From: UBA1479 sp040216635
GTDB taxonomy: Bacteria > Pseudomonadota > Alphaproteobacteria > Rhodospirillales > Casp-alpha2
Reading direction: 5' to 3'
Assembly: GCA_040216635.1 (NCBI GenBank)
Contig: JAVJOU010000006.1
Span: forward strand, 62,001 to 126,000
Length of the DNA stretch: 64,000 nucleotides
Shown here: positions 1 to 8,782 of the stretch, in pieces
Position numbering within the stretch: the stretch's first letter is position 1
How the letters are laid out: each line of letters opens with the position of its first letter
Translations under genes and position numbers: made by a program
The notes under the pieces: generated by a model
Database searches by the model: none
Told to the model about the DNA's origin: nothing
The model's input: the letters and a program-made list of their open reading frames with translations, nothing else

Positions 1-2
1 AG

Positions 3-764
3 GAAAAGGAATTCATCAACAAGACCGCGCCGACAACACCGTTCCGGCGCGTGACCTCGGCCGACGACCTGGCCCAGGCGGCGGACGAAATCGGCCGGCC
101 GGCGGTGCTTAAGACCTCGCGTATGGGATATGACGGAAAAGGCCAAGTGTTGATCGCCCCCGATTGCGATTATGCCGCGGCCTGGGCCGAAATGGGGGCT
201 GAGATCGGCATCCTGGAAGCCTTCGTCGACCTTGAATGTGAAGTCTCGGTGATCACCGTGCGGTCGCCGCACGGCGGTTGGGCGACCTATCCGGCGGTCG
301 AAAACCGTCATGTGAACCATATCCTGGACACCACCATGGCCCCGGCGCGCCTGCCCAAGGATCTGCCCGATCAGGCCGTCGCCATCGCCCATGATCTGGC
401 CGATGCTTTGGATCTGGTGGGATTGTTGGCGGTCGAGATGTTCGTAACACGGGATCAGCGCATTCTGGTCAATGAAATGGCGCCCCGGCCCCATAATTCC
501 GGTCATTGGACCATGGATGCCTGCGCCACCAGTCAGTTCGAACAGTTGGTGCGCGCGGTCTGCGGCCTGCCGCTTGGGTCCGTCAACTGCCACCATGACG
601 CGGTGATGAAGAACCTGATCGGCGATGACGTGAAAAGCTGGCCCGATCTGCTGGCCGATCCGGGCGCGCGCTTGCACCTATACGGCAAGGCAGAGGCCCG
701 CCCCGGGCGCAAGATGGGCCACGTCAATCGTCTCTATCCCAAAGGGAAATTGCCCAACGGCTAA
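3..764 (+). CDS. purK: N5-carboxyaminoimidazole ribonucleotide synthase (5' partial)
   Basis: This enzyme uses ATP and bicarbonate to carboxylate aminoimidazole ribonucleotide in purine synthesis, in the cytoplasm. The gene enters from outside the window: the frame is open from base 3 and in-frame codons before the GTG at 51 read like the family (KEFINKTAPTTPFRR), so that GTG is internal. Visible are the ATP-grasp loop GYDGKGQ, the segment EAFVDLECEVSVI, and the nucleotide/metal-binding stretch VNEMAPRPHNSGHWT, then the C-terminal domain. The N-terminal part is missing only because of the window edge. purE is commonly the upstream neighbour, but that cannot be seen here. A short stem (GCCTG/CAGGC, 766-778) follows the stop codon, before a convergent gene. 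Confidence 0.95.
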   Translation, partial: EKEFINKTAPTTPFRRVTSADDLAQAADEIGRPAVLKTSRMGYDGKGQVLIAPDCDYAAAWAEMGAEIGILEAFVDLECEVSVITVRSPHGGWATYPAVENRHVNHILDTTMAPARLPKDLPDQAVAIAHDLADALDLVGLLAVEMFVTRDQRILVNEMAPRPHNSGHWTMDACATSQFEQLVRAVCGLPLGSVNCHHDAVMKNLIGDDVKSWPDLLADPGARLHLYGKAEARPGRKMGHVNRLYPKGKLPNG

Positions 765-788
765 GGCCTGCCCCAGGCAAAGCCCGGA

Positions 789-1652
789 TCAGGCGGTACC
801 GGCAAGGTCCGCCAGGGTGATCCGGCGCATCCGATAGGCTTCCAGCAATTCGATCTCGACCACCACGGAACGGCCCAGTTCGGCCAGGATGGTGTTGCGG
901 ACGAAGCGTTTCAATTCCTCGGTCTGGCCCGGATAGACCAGGATGTTGGTCAGCAATTCGCGGCGGACCAGCGGCGGAAAGGCCAGCAATTCCCCGACCA
1001 GCAGTTGTTTGACCACCTCGGGAATGCGCAGGCTGCCGAACAGGCGGTCCAGGCAGAAACTGTAGATTCCGAAATCCAGACGCCCTGCGACATCGGCGGT
1101 GAAGGCCTTGAACTCTTCGACGAAGGCAGGCGGCGTCATGGCGCCGTCCATCATACGGCGGACAATGTCGAGAAAATCGCGGTAGCGCGCCCGCGCCGGG
1201 CTGAGCTGATCATTCAGTTCGGCCTCGATCGATTTGATTTCAGCCTCGCGGAAACCGCGCTCCAACAGGGTATGGGCGCTGTCGCGCACCCGGTCGTCCA
1301 GGGCCTGTTCTTCGATCAGCGAGAACAGGCGTTCGTAGATCGCGCGCTCGTTCTTCTTTTTCAGTTTCTTGGCGATCTGGCCGAGCGGCAGAATGGCTGC
1401 CTGGGCCACCAGTTTGTCGCGGGAATAGATCGCCGCCATGGCCGCAGCATCGGCCGAGACGGCGACGTTGCGTTCAAAATCCTCGGTAATGACGAAGCGA
1501 TGGCCGTCGGCAACCGTGAGGTAACGGTTTAGCTTGCAGCATTCCAGAAAGTGGTCGGCCAGATTAACGGGCTTTACGACCGGTTTCTTCGCATCGAAAG
1601 CCCGGCCATTGGCGGGCTTGGCGAAAGTAGCATCGGATTGCAGAGCGCTCAC
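789..1652 (-). CDS. Unknown protein, mostly alpha-helical, 287 aa
   Basis: I do not recognise a family. The start is GTG at 1652, supported by AGGAGA eight bases upstream. The N-terminal 30 residues look disordered. The rest is charged and predicted helical (for example the lysine-rich stretch AKKLKKKNERAIYERLFSLI near residues 95-115), with no signal peptide or membrane segment, so it is probably cytoplasmic. It is the last gene of a leftward run def, COQ9-family gene, this gene, with a gap of about 105 bases before it, so it may be co-transcribed. Function is unassigned; nothing in the sequence links it to ubiquinone or deformylation beyond position. Confidence 0.8.
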   Translation of the reverse strand: MSALQSDATFAKPANGRAFDAKKPVVKPVNLADHFLECCKLNRYLTVADGHRFVITEDFERNVAVSADAAAMAAIYSRDKLVAQAAILPLGQIAKKLKKKNERAIYERLFSLIEEQALDDRVRDSAHTLLERGFREAEIKSIEAELNDQLSPARARYRDFLDIVRRMMDGAMTPPAFVEEFKAFTADVAGRLDFGIYSFCLDRLFGSLRIPEVVKQLLVGELLAFPPLVRRELLTNILVYPGQTEELKRFVRNTILAELGRSVVVEIELLEAYRMRRITLADLAGTA

Positions 1653-1758
1653 GGACGACGTCTCCTGTTGCTCGGTTCCCTAAACGAGGCCGAAATCAAG
1701 CATACCTGACGGCGCCTGACGTCCAAAGCATTCCATAAGTGGGTAAAGACAGTATGAA

Positions 1759-2475
1759 TCAGGCGGTGGGCCCGGTTCGTGGCCGCTGGGCGCCTTTAAG
1801 GCGCTTCAACAGCCCCAACGGGGACGGCAACCGGCCCAAAGCCTGCTGCGCCTTGGCTTTGTACATGGGAATTTTCAGGACGTCCGACAAACGCCGCTCC
1901 AGATATCCCCAGGTGTCCTCGAACCCATCCGATGTATCCGACAGCCAGTACAGGATTGTCGAGGAATAGACCGGGGCCAGCAGGCCGCGCTTCGTATAAT
2001 GGTTGAAATCGGCCGCCCGGTCCCCCGCCGCGAACCAGATGTGATCACAGGTCCGCCAGGTCATGCGCGCGGCAAGCGGCGCGTTCAGGGGAAGCGCCAG
2101 AAACGACAGCAGGCGCCGGACGGCCTCGCGGTGCGGGGTATTCAGTTCCAGGCGCACCCGCACACCGGCGGCAACGCGTTCGCGCACCTTCATCGATGCC
2201 AAGTCCAGCTTGGCCAGTTCCGCCAGCATGCGCCGGTCGGTCCAGTCGGCGAAATGATCCGCCGCATCGCCAAGCCCGCCGGGAAAGGCACGCAGCACGT
2301 CGGCGGGCGTTAAATTCAGATCGCGCGCACCCATGTTCAGGGCCTTTTTGGTCCAGCCGTCGAACGGCACATGATCCAGAGCCGCCGCGATCAGGCGGTC
2401 ACGCAGGTCCCTGTGCCGCGCCTGGGCTTGCTCGGCCGTCATGCGTTTCTGGGTTTTCCCGGTTTCGGCGGTCAT
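1759..2475 (-). CDS. COQ9 family protein (ubiquinone biosynthesis accessory)
   Basis: 238 residues. COQ9 proteins bind lipids and help the COQ7 hydroxylation step of ubiquinone synthesis in mitochondria; alphaproteobacterial homologues are thought to do the same. The family signature is the C-terminal region with DFNHYTKRGLLAPVYSSTILYWLSD followed by a tryptophan-rich helix and an LDVLKIP-like end, here split across residues 150-215; the N-terminal helical part resembles TetR-like folds. The frame stays open upstream, but the ATG at 2475 is preferred because it overlaps the def stop as ATGA and begins a normal-length protein. The overlap suggests translational coupling to def. C-terminal tail after the core is basic (LLKRLKGAQRPR). 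Confidence 0.85.
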   Translation of the reverse strand: MTAETGKTQKRMTAEQAQARHRDLRDRLIAAALDHVPFDGWTKKALNMGARDLNLTPADVLRAFPGGLGDAADHFADWTDRRMLAELAKLDLASMKVRERVAAGVRVRLELNTPHREAVRRLLSFLALPLNAPLAARMTWRTCDHIWFAAGDRAADFNHYTKRGLLAPVYSSTILYWLSDTSDGFEDTWGYLERRLSDVLKIPMYKAKAQQALGRLPSPLGLLKRLKGAQRPRTGPTA

Positions 2476-3041
2476 GCGGCTTCTCCGTCTTCGTCCTGCG
2501 AAGGCGTATCGCCGTCCATCTGGGTACGGGGGGCGCGGGCCATTTCCTCGACAAAACCGAAGGTCGAAAGGTCCGTCATGCGCATGGGATACAGAACACC
2601 GTCCAGATGGTCGCATTCATGCTGAACCACGCGGGCGTGATAGCCCCTGGCCTCGCGCTCGAAGGTTTTGCCGTCGGGTCCATGGGCGCTGTAGCGGATA
2701 TGGGTATGGCGCGGCACCCGCCCGGTCATGCCCGGCACGGACAGGCAGCCTTCCCAATCTTCTTCCGTTTCGTCGCCCAAAGGTTCGATCACCGGATTGA
2801 TCATGGCCGTAAGGGGCACATCCTTGTTGTCTTCGCAGCGTTCACCCGGCACCCGGAACACGACGATACGAAGCGGCACATGCACCTGGGGGGCCGCAAG
2901 CCCGATACCCGGGGCATCGGCCATGGTTTCGACCATATCGGCGATCAGGCCGTGAATACGCGGGTCTGTCGGGTCTTCGACCGGCTGGGCCTTGCCCATC
3001 AGCGCCGGATGCCCCATGCGCGCGATTTTCAATATGGCCAT
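2472..3041 (-). CDS. def: Peptide deformylase
   Basis: Removes the formyl group from the N-terminal methionine of new proteins. All three family motifs are visible in this 189-residue protein: GIGLAAPQ (residues 45-52), EGCLS (97-101, with the metal-ligand cysteine 99) and HECDH (141-145, metal-ligand histidines and catalytic glutamate). The C-terminal 20 residues are acidic and probably disordered. The gene is first in a leftward run with the COQ9-family gene, whose ATG overlaps this stop. It lies divergent to rpsU. The genome may carry another, more typical def (often beside fmt); that cannot be judged here. Confidence 0.95.
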   Translation of the reverse strand: MAILKIARMGHPALMGKAQPVEDPTDPRIHGLIADMVETMADAPGIGLAAPQVHVPLRIVVFRVPGERCEDNKDVPLTAMINPVIEPLGDETEEDWEGCLSVPGMTGRVPRHTHIRYSAHGPDGKTFEREARGYHARVVQHECDHLDGVLYPMRMTDLSTFGFVEEMARAPRTQMDGDTPSQDEDGEAA

Positions 3042-3072
3042 GGCCGAAATCCCCTGAATTCAATCCTGTGAA

Positions 3073-3091
3073 CGCCGGTTCCGCACCGGCG
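3073..3091. repeat. Inverted repeat in the def/rpsU divergent region
   Basis: Arms CGCCGGT and ACCGGCG are perfect, separated by TCCGC. It lies between the divergent def and rpsU starts, 31 bases before def and about 135 before rpsU, so it could be an operator or an mRNA leader hairpin. I could not pick convincing -35/-10 boxes in the rest of 3042-3225. Confidence 0.35.
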
Positions 3092-3225
3092 CACCCCGTT
3101 AGAAATCATACGTTTGCTTCTTCACAACCCGGTTTTGATGTGATAGAAGCCCGTCTTCCCGGACCGGTGATAGCACAGGTCCGATCTGTTTTGTCGACTT
3201 TTAAGATTAGGAGCGTGAGCTTACC

Positions 3226-3429
3226 GTGCAAGTCATTGTTCGAGATAACAACGTGGATCAGGCCCTCAAAGCCCTGAAGAAGAAGATGCAGCGTGAAGGC
3301 ATCTTCCGCGAAATGAAGCTGCGCCGTTCCTACGAAAAGCCTTCCGAGCGCCGTGCCCGTGAAAAGGCCGAAGCCGTTCGCCGCGCCCGCAAGCTGGAGC
3401 GCAAGCGGATCGAGCGCGAAGGCTTCTAG
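3226..3429 (+). CDS. rpsU: 30S ribosomal protein S21
   Basis: Small basic ribosomal protein of 67 residues, normal for alphaproteobacteria. The sequence begins MQVIVRDNNVDQALKALKKK and ends in an arginine/lysine-rich helix, as in the S21 family. S21 binds 16S rRNA near the anti-Shine-Dalgarno region and influences initiation. The start is GTG with AGGAG 12 bases upstream (3209-3213). It stands alone in its orientation, between the divergent def and the Maf-like gene, and is followed by a GC-rich hairpin. Confidence 0.97.
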   Translation: MQVIVRDNNVDQALKALKKKMQREGIFREMKLRRSYEKPSERRAREKAEAVRRARKLERKRIEREGF

Positions 3430-3436
3430 CGCCGCC

Positions 3437-3450
3437 GGCCCAACCGGGCC
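3437..3450 (+). terminator. Possible hairpin terminator after rpsU
   Basis: Arms GGCCC and GGGCC with an AACC loop start 8 bases after the rpsU stop. The following sequence is not a clean T run, so termination is doubtful. A second small hairpin (GGGGC/GCCCC, 3488-3500) lies further down. Confidence 0.3.
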
Positions 3451-3577
3451 GTCTCCCGCATCTTAATACTGTATACCGGGCGTTGCCGGGGCCTTGCCCC
3501 TGCGCGCCCTTTGCCGTAACAGGGTTCGGTCGGCCGGATAACCGTGTCAGGCACAACACTAGGCTGGGGAAGCGCAG

Positions 3578-5563
3578 ATGACAGGCCCGGACCTCCGGCA
3601 CCGCAATGTCGCGTTCCTAAAAGAGACCGCCCAGGTTTTCTTCGCGGCGCTTGATAATAGCCTTGGCGGACCGCCGCCGCATGTGCCTGACGGCCCGCCT
3701 GTGGTGACATCCCGGTTGAACCTGGAGGCCCCGCGCCCCGACGCGGGCAGGCACCCCTATCTGACCCGTTTCGTGGAAAACTTGATCCAATCCGCACGGG
3801 AACAGGACATTCCGCTGTTTTCCATGCCGACCTTCACGCTTTCTGCCGGTTTGGCGATCATCGGAAACGTCACTCCACAGGGCTTGGACAAAGCCATCCG
3901 GCAAACAAACTGTATTTATCTGATTGTCGTCGTGCCCGACATGAGTGAATTCCAGACTCAATTGGACGTTATCGATTGGGTTGCAGCCAATGAACACGTA
4001 AGTAAACGCGGCGGTAGGATCTTTTTCGCCGCCGCCGCGACCGCGGAAACAATTACATCCGCAATCAGCACAATCATTTCCGCAAACGCCCCCTTTATCT
4101 TGGATGGCCTGACCATCGTCACCTTCGATAAGCCGGAGCTGGCCCGTGACGTCGCCTCGACCATGAGCCGCCAGGCCCATCAGGCGCTTATGACCCTTGG
4201 TACATTCTATGACGGCTGCCTGATGCTCCGGAATTCGGAGATCAATCTGCGCCACGGCACGGCACGGCTTTATTGCAATACACCGGCCATTGAGCCGGAT
4301 TTACCGGCTTGGGTAATTGGAAGCGGCCCGTCGCTCGATTCAGATTTAGCCTTCATCCGCGAAAACCAGGATAAGGCTGTAATCATTTCCTGCGGCTCGG
4401 CTCTTTCCGCCCTTCTGGCCGGTGGCATCACACCGGATTTTCACGTCGAATTGGAAAACATCGATGTAGATCTGACGCTTCAACCGGCACGTGCCTACGA
4501 TTTATCCGGCATTTTCCTGTTCGCACCCGCGAGCGTCGACCCCGTGGTCTTGGACACATTCGGCGAAATCATCTTCGGCTTCCGGCAAAACCTGCCGAAT
4601 CAGCCGCTTTACGGTCTGCCTGCCTCGGCCATTCCCCTGGCCGGCGAACCGACGGTCGCGAACCTGGGCCTCGCCTTTGCCCGGGAACAGGGCTTTTCAA
4701 GAATCTGTTTCTTCGGCATCGACATGGGAACCCGGGATTCAGATCGAGACCATGCCGCCGGCACCTGGCACACGGACCCGGAATCCTCATATGACGGGGT
4801 CGATCATCCCCACAAAGTGCCCGCCAATTTCGGCGGCGATTGCTTCACCACAACGGGCCTTCGCCAAGCCTTGCATCGCTTGAATTTAAGTGTCGGCATG
4901 GATCGTAAAAATCGGGACTACATCAATTGTAGCGACGGCGCGGCGATCACCGGTGCACGGCCGCTGAACGCCGCAGATCTGGAGCTAGATATTCCAGCAA
5001 CACCAAAAACCGAAACAGTCCGGAGCATTCTCAACCGGTTCGCGCTAACGGATTTCCCGATGGCCGACGCCGCTTGGCCGGGCGAGACCATGATGAATGT
5101 GATCCGCTCGCTCCTTACAGATATACGCAACGACATTGCCGCGATTGAGGCCTTTGACCGGAAAGAGTACCTCGCCACCATCGCGAGTCGCCTGCGGTAT
5201 TTCGAAGGACATATCGACCCGGCACCGCCGGGGCCGGAAACCGCTGCACGCATGTTGGTTCGGGGAGCTCTGGGTTCGTTACTGCTGTTTATGGAGTATT
5301 ACTTGAACAGGGTGACAAGCCCGCAGCACCTGACGGCCCTGGGCCGCGCGGCGCAGACCATCATCGACCGCGAACTAAAAGCGTTGGAACAGGATGCCGC
5401 CAATTGGATTGGCGGCGCGGAAATCGGCGCCATCCCGGATTTCAATGATATCCGCACACCACCGGATGCCCTGTTTTTCGCCCCCCCTGCCGTGCCGCGT
5501 AATGCACCCTGTCCTTGCGGATCCGGCAAACGTTTCAAGCAATGCCATGGACGGACTACCTGA
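3578..5563 (+). CDS. Maf-like motility accessory factor (DUF115/MptE-like) with C-terminal SEC-C motif
   Basis: 661 residues. The core around residues 240-300 has the family signature: WVIGSGPSLDSDLAFIREN, then a CGSALSALLAGGITPDFHVELE stretch resembling a nucleotide-binding fold, and later LGLAFAREQGFSRICFFGIDMG. Proteins of this type (Maf, COG2604) are needed for flagellin glycosylation with nonulosonic acids in several flagellated bacteria, probably as cytoplasmic glycosyltransferases. The last 20 residues form a SEC-C zinc-binding motif (CPCGSGKRFKQCH), known from SecA and other proteins, which is not usual for Maf. Start ATG has GGGGA upstream. The gene uses more A/T-ending codons than its neighbours. 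It stands apart from the flagellar cluster; no nonulosonic acid genes are in the window. The exact substrate is unknown. Confidence 0.8.
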   Translation: MTGPDLRHRNVAFLKETAQVFFAALDNSLGGPPPHVPDGPPVVTSRLNLEAPRPDAGRHPYLTRFVENLIQSAREQDIPLFSMPTFTLSAGLAIIGNVTPQGLDKAIRQTNCIYLIVVVPDMSEFQTQLDVIDWVAANEHVSKRGGRIFFAAAATAETITSAISTIISANAPFILDGLTIVTFDKPELARDVASTMSRQAHQALMTLGTFYDGCLMLRNSEINLRHGTARLYCNTPAIEPDLPAWVIGSGPSLDSDLAFIRENQDKAVIISCGSALSALLAGGITPDFHVELENIDVDLTLQPARAYDLSGIFLFAPASVDPVVLDTFGEIIFGFRQNLPNQPLYGLPASAIPLAGEPTVANLGLAFAREQGFSRICFFGIDMGTRDSDRDHAAGTWHTDPESSYDGVDHPHKVPANFGGDCFTTTGLRQALHRLNLSVGMDRKNRDYINCSDGAAITGARPLNAADLELDIPATPKTETVRSILNRFALTDFPMADAAWPGETMMNVIRSLLTDIRNDIAAIEAFDRKEYLATIASRLRYFEGHIDPAPPGPETAARMLVRGALGSLLLFMEYYLNRVTSPQHLTALGRAAQTIIDRELKALEQDAANWIGGAEIGAIPDFNDIRTPPDALFFAPPAVPRNAPCPCGSGKRFKQCHGRTT

Positions 5564-5599
5564 CACTGCCCGGGACTGAGAACTGCCTGTGCAGCCCCC

Positions 5600-6994
5600 T
5601 TAATCCAGCGCCTGAACGATCTCTTCGGTCATCTTCTTGGCATCGCCGAACAGCATCATGGTGCCGTCGTTGTAGAACAACGGATTGTCGACCCCGGCAT
5701 AGCCCGGCGACAACGAGCGTTTCACGAACAGCACCGTGCCCGCCTTTTCCACGTCCAGGATCGGCATCCCGGCGATGGGGCTTTGCGGGTCGGTCTTGGC
5801 GGTCGGGTTGGTCACGTCGTTGGCCCCGATCACATAGGCCACGTCGGCGGTCGAGAATTCGTGGTTGATCTCTTCCAATTCGAACACTTCGTCATAGGGC
5901 ACGTTGGCTTCGGCCAGCAGCACGTTCATATGCCCCGGCATGCGGCCCGCCACGGGATGGATGGCGTATTTGACTTCGACCCCTTCGGCTTTCAGGGCGT
6001 CGGCCATTTCACGCACGGCATGCTGGGCCTGGGCCACGGCCATACCGTAACCGGGCACAATGATGACCTTGGACGCGTTCTTCATGATGAAGGCCGCATC
6101 GTCGGCCGCACCCGATTTGGCGGTCTTGCCTTCGGACGACGCGGCGGCACCGCCGCCGCCGGCATCACCGCCGAACCCGCCCAGCAACACGTTGATGATC
6201 GAGCGGTTCATGCCCTTGCACATGATGTAGGACAGGATCGCACCCGAGGAGCCGACCAAGGCCCCCGTGATGATCAGCGCCGGATTGGACAGGGTGAAGC
6301 CGATCCCGGCCGCCGCCCAGCCCGAATACGAGTTCAACATGGACACGACCACGGGCATGTCGGCGCCGCCGATGGGGATGATCAGCAAAAACCCAATGGC
6401 GAACGACAGCGCCACGATGGCCCAATAGACATTATGGGATTCAGAGCCCACGAAGATCACGATCAGCGCCAGGATGGTCAGCCCGACCAGAAGGTTCAGT
6501 TTATGCTGCCCGGGGAAGGTGATGGGTGCGCCCGACATGATGCCCTGCAGCTTGGCGAAGGCGATGACGGAGCCGGAAAACGTGATGGCACCGATCGCCG
6601 TGCCGAGCGACATTTCGATTAGCGACGCCCCCGCGATCTCGCCTACGGCGCCCAGGCCATAGGCCTTGGGATTGAACAGTGCCGCCGTCGCCACGAACAC
6701 CGCCGCCATGCCGACCAGGGAATGGAAGGCCGCGACCAGCTGCGGCAGGGCCGTCATCTGAATCTTTAAAGCGACAACCGTGCCGACGGACCCGCCGATC
6801 AGGATCGCCAAGATGATCATGCCGAACGACATGACGCCCGGATCCATGAGCGTGGTGACGACAGCGATGGTCATGCCGATGATCGCCATCAGGTTGCCGC
6901 GGCGCGCGGTTTCCGGCGACGACAGGCCCCGGAGGGCCAGAATAAACAGCACCGAGGAAATGAGGTAGGCGTAGCCCGTCCAGCTTGCAGTCAT
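5600..6994 (-). CDS. pntB: NAD(P) transhydrogenase subunit beta
   Basis: 464 residues. Forms the NADP(H)-binding and part of the proton-conducting membrane domain of the proton-translocating transhydrogenase, which makes NADPH from NADH using the proton gradient. About nine hydrophobic segments occupy residues 1-265, followed by a linker rich in Gly/Ala and the NADP domain with VIVPGYGMAVAQAQHAVREM (around 315) and the C-terminal motif VKRSLSPGYAGVDNPLF. Length matches the family. It is the last gene of the pntAA-pntAB-pntB operon, 13 bases after pntAB. Confidence 0.97.
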   Translation of the reverse strand: MTASWTGYAYLISSVLFILALRGLSSPETARRGNLMAIIGMTIAVVTTLMDPGVMSFGMIILAILIGGSVGTVVALKIQMTALPQLVAAFHSLVGMAAVFVATAALFNPKAYGLGAVGEIAGASLIEMSLGTAIGAITFSGSVIAFAKLQGIMSGAPITFPGQHKLNLLVGLTILALIVIFVGSESHNVYWAIVALSFAIGFLLIIPIGGADMPVVVSMLNSYSGWAAAGIGFTLSNPALIITGALVGSSGAILSYIMCKGMNRSIINVLLGGFGGDAGGGGAAASSEGKTAKSGAADDAAFIMKNASKVIIVPGYGMAVAQAQHAVREMADALKAEGVEVKYAIHPVAGRMPGHMNVLLAEANVPYDEVFELEEINHEFSTADVAYVIGANDVTNPTAKTDPQSPIAGMPILDVEKAGTVLFVKRSLSPGYAGVDNPLFYNDGTMMLFGDAKKMTEEIVQALD

Positions 6995-7007
6995 CGGTCA
7001 GCCTCCC

Positions 7008-7427
7008 CTATTTCTTTTCTTTTTTCTTGAACATGGCGAGCATTCGCTGCGTCACGATGAACCCGCCGAAGATGTTGACCGAGGCCAACATGATCGCGAG
7101 GAAACCCATCCATGACGAGAAATCCATGCCCTCGGGCCCGGCCGCCAAAATGCCGCCGACGATGATCACAGAGGAAATCGCGTTGGTCACGCCCATGAGC
7201 GGCGAGTGCAACGCCGGGGTCACGGACCAGACCACGTAGTAGCCGACGAAACAGGCCAGCACGAAAATCGTGAACAGCCCCAGGAAACTGTCCTGGGACG
7301 CCATGCCGGGTGCCTGTTGGGCGACCACGGCGGCCGCGTCCGTTGCCAGCTTCTGCGTTTGTTCCAGAAGCTGCGCGGCACCTGCCGCGATCTCCTGCGC
7401 CTGTTTGGCGATCGTTGCGGTGTCCAT
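7008..7427 (-). CDS. pntAB: NAD(P) transhydrogenase subunit alpha, membrane part
   Basis: 139 residues, the short membrane subunit seen when the alpha chain is split, as in Rhodospirillum rubrum. An Ala/Gln-rich N-terminal helix (1-45) precedes transmembrane segments at about 50-70, 78-98 and 103-125, with the typical YYVVWSVTPALHSPLMGVTNAISSVI split over two segments, and a lysine-rich C-terminus. It begins two bases after the pntAA stop, so translation is probably coupled. Confidence 0.96.
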   Translation of the reverse strand: MDTATIAKQAQEIAAGAAQLLEQTQKLATDAAAVVAQQAPGMASQDSFLGLFTIFVLACFVGYYVVWSVTPALHSPLMGVTNAISSVIIVGGILAAGPEGMDFSSWMGFLAIMLASVNIFGGFIVTQRMLAMFKKKEKK

Positions 7428-7429
7428 CC

Positions 7430-8680
7430 TTAGTCCCCTTTATCCTGGGTATCGTCGGCTTGGGCATCGTCGGCGGGCTTTTCCGCCGCCTTCTTGGCCG
7501 GAGCCTTTTTCGCGGGCGCCTTCGATCCCATGGCGTCCTTGACCCGTTCGTTGACGACCTCGCCGTCACGGGTGACGCAACAGCCCTTGACGATCTCGTC
7601 GTCCCAATCGATGGCGAGCGTGCCCTTTTTTTCCGTATCGGTCAGCGGCGTCAGGAAGTTCAGCAGGTTCTTGGCATAAAGGTCCGATGCCGTCTGCGCC
7701 AGGCGCCCCGGCAGGTTCAATTCGCCGACGATGATCACGCCGTTCGCCGTGGTCACGGTCTTGCCCGGTTGGGACATTTCGCAGTTGCCGCCCGCTTCCA
7801 CGGCCAGATCGACGATCACCGCCCCCGCCTGCATGCTGGCGACCATTTCCTTGGTGATCAGCTTGGGCGCCGGACGACCCGGGATCAGCGCCGTGGTCAC
7901 GACGATGTCCTGTTTCTTGATGTGTTCGGCCACGACCTGCTTTTGCTTGTCGTAATATTCCTTGGGCATTTCCTTGGCGTAGCCGCCTTCGGTCTGGGCG
8001 TCCTTTTCCATTTCCGGATCGACGACCAGGAACTTGCCGCCCAGGCTTTCCACCTGTTCCTTGGTGGCCGGGCGCACGTCCGTGGCGGTCACCACAGCGC
8101 CCAGGCGCTTGGCCGTGGCGATGGCCTGCAGACCGGCAACGCCGACCCCCATGATGAAGGCCTTGGCCGGGGGCACGGTGCCCGCCGCCGTCATCATCAT
8201 GGGAATGCCGCGCCCGTAAGCAGCACCCGCTTCCAAAATCGCGCGGTAGCCGGCCAGGTTGGCCTGGCTGGACAGCACGTCCATGCTTTGCGCGCGGGAA
8301 ATCCGGGGCACCAGTTCCATGGCGAAGGTGGTGATTCCGGCCTTGGCATAGGCCGCCACATCATCCGGCGAAGTCAGGGCCGAGAGCTGCGACATCAGCA
8401 CCGCACCTTTTTTCATCTGGCCGGGCAGCGCTCCGGCGCCCGAAGTCTTGGGCGGGTTGACCATCATGACGATATCCGCCGATTTCACGGCCGTGGCGGC
8501 ACTGGCAGCGATCGAAGCGCCCGCATCCTTCAAGGTGTCGTCGGAATAGCTGGCCGCGTCGCCCGCACCCTTTTCGACGATCACGTCGTAGCCGAGGCCG
8601 ACCAGCTTCTGAATCACCTGGGGCGATACGGCGACACGGGTTTCTCCGGCGCGTGTTTCCTTCGGGATTGCGATTTTCAT
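7430..8680 (-). CDS. pntAA: NAD(P) transhydrogenase subunit alpha, NAD-binding part
   Basis: 416 residues. The soluble NAD(H)-binding subunit, related to alanine dehydrogenase. It starts MKIAIPKETRAGETRVA, typical of the family, and has a Rossmann loop (MGVGVAGLQAIATAKRLGA, about residues 174-192). The last 40 residues are an unusual Ala/Lys then Asp-rich tail (APAKKAPAKKAAEKPADD), probably disordered. First gene of the operon. Its upstream region holds a perfect 16-base palindrome at 8735-8750. Confidence 0.97.
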   Translation of the reverse strand: MKIAIPKETRAGETRVAVSPQVIQKLVGLGYDVIVEKGAGDAASYSDDTLKDAGASIAASAATAVKSADIVMMVNPPKTSGAGALPGQMKKGAVLMSQLSALTSPDDVAAYAKAGITTFAMELVPRISRAQSMDVLSSQANLAGYRAILEAGAAYGRGIPMMMTAAGTVPPAKAFIMGVGVAGLQAIATAKRLGAVVTATDVRPATKEQVESLGGKFLVVDPEMEKDAQTEGGYAKEMPKEYYDKQKQVVAEHIKKQDIVVTTALIPGRPAPKLITKEMVASMQAGAVIVDLAVEAGGNCEMSQPGKTVTTANGVIIVGELNLPGRLAQTASDLYAKNLLNFLTPLTDTEKKGTLAIDWDDEIVKGCCVTRDGEVVNERVKDAMGSKAPAKKAPAKKAAEKPADDAQADDTQDKGD

Positions 8681-8734
8681 GGGATTGGTCCCCTGCCCTT
8701 GCTTATGCTAGCCCCGGTATATGAACTGTCTGCC

Positions 8735-8750
8735 TCACTTGCACAAGTGA
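8735..8750. promoter_or_regulatory. Perfect palindrome upstream of pntAA (operator candidate)
   Basis: Arms TCACTTG and CAAGTGA with a CA spacer, 55 bases before the pntAA ATG in the region shared with the divergent gamma-glutamyltransferase gene. Size and symmetry fit a dimeric repressor or activator site. I cannot name the regulator. Confidence 0.5.
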
Positions 8751-8782
8751 TACGCAGTCTTTAAATGCTGCGCCATAAAGCT

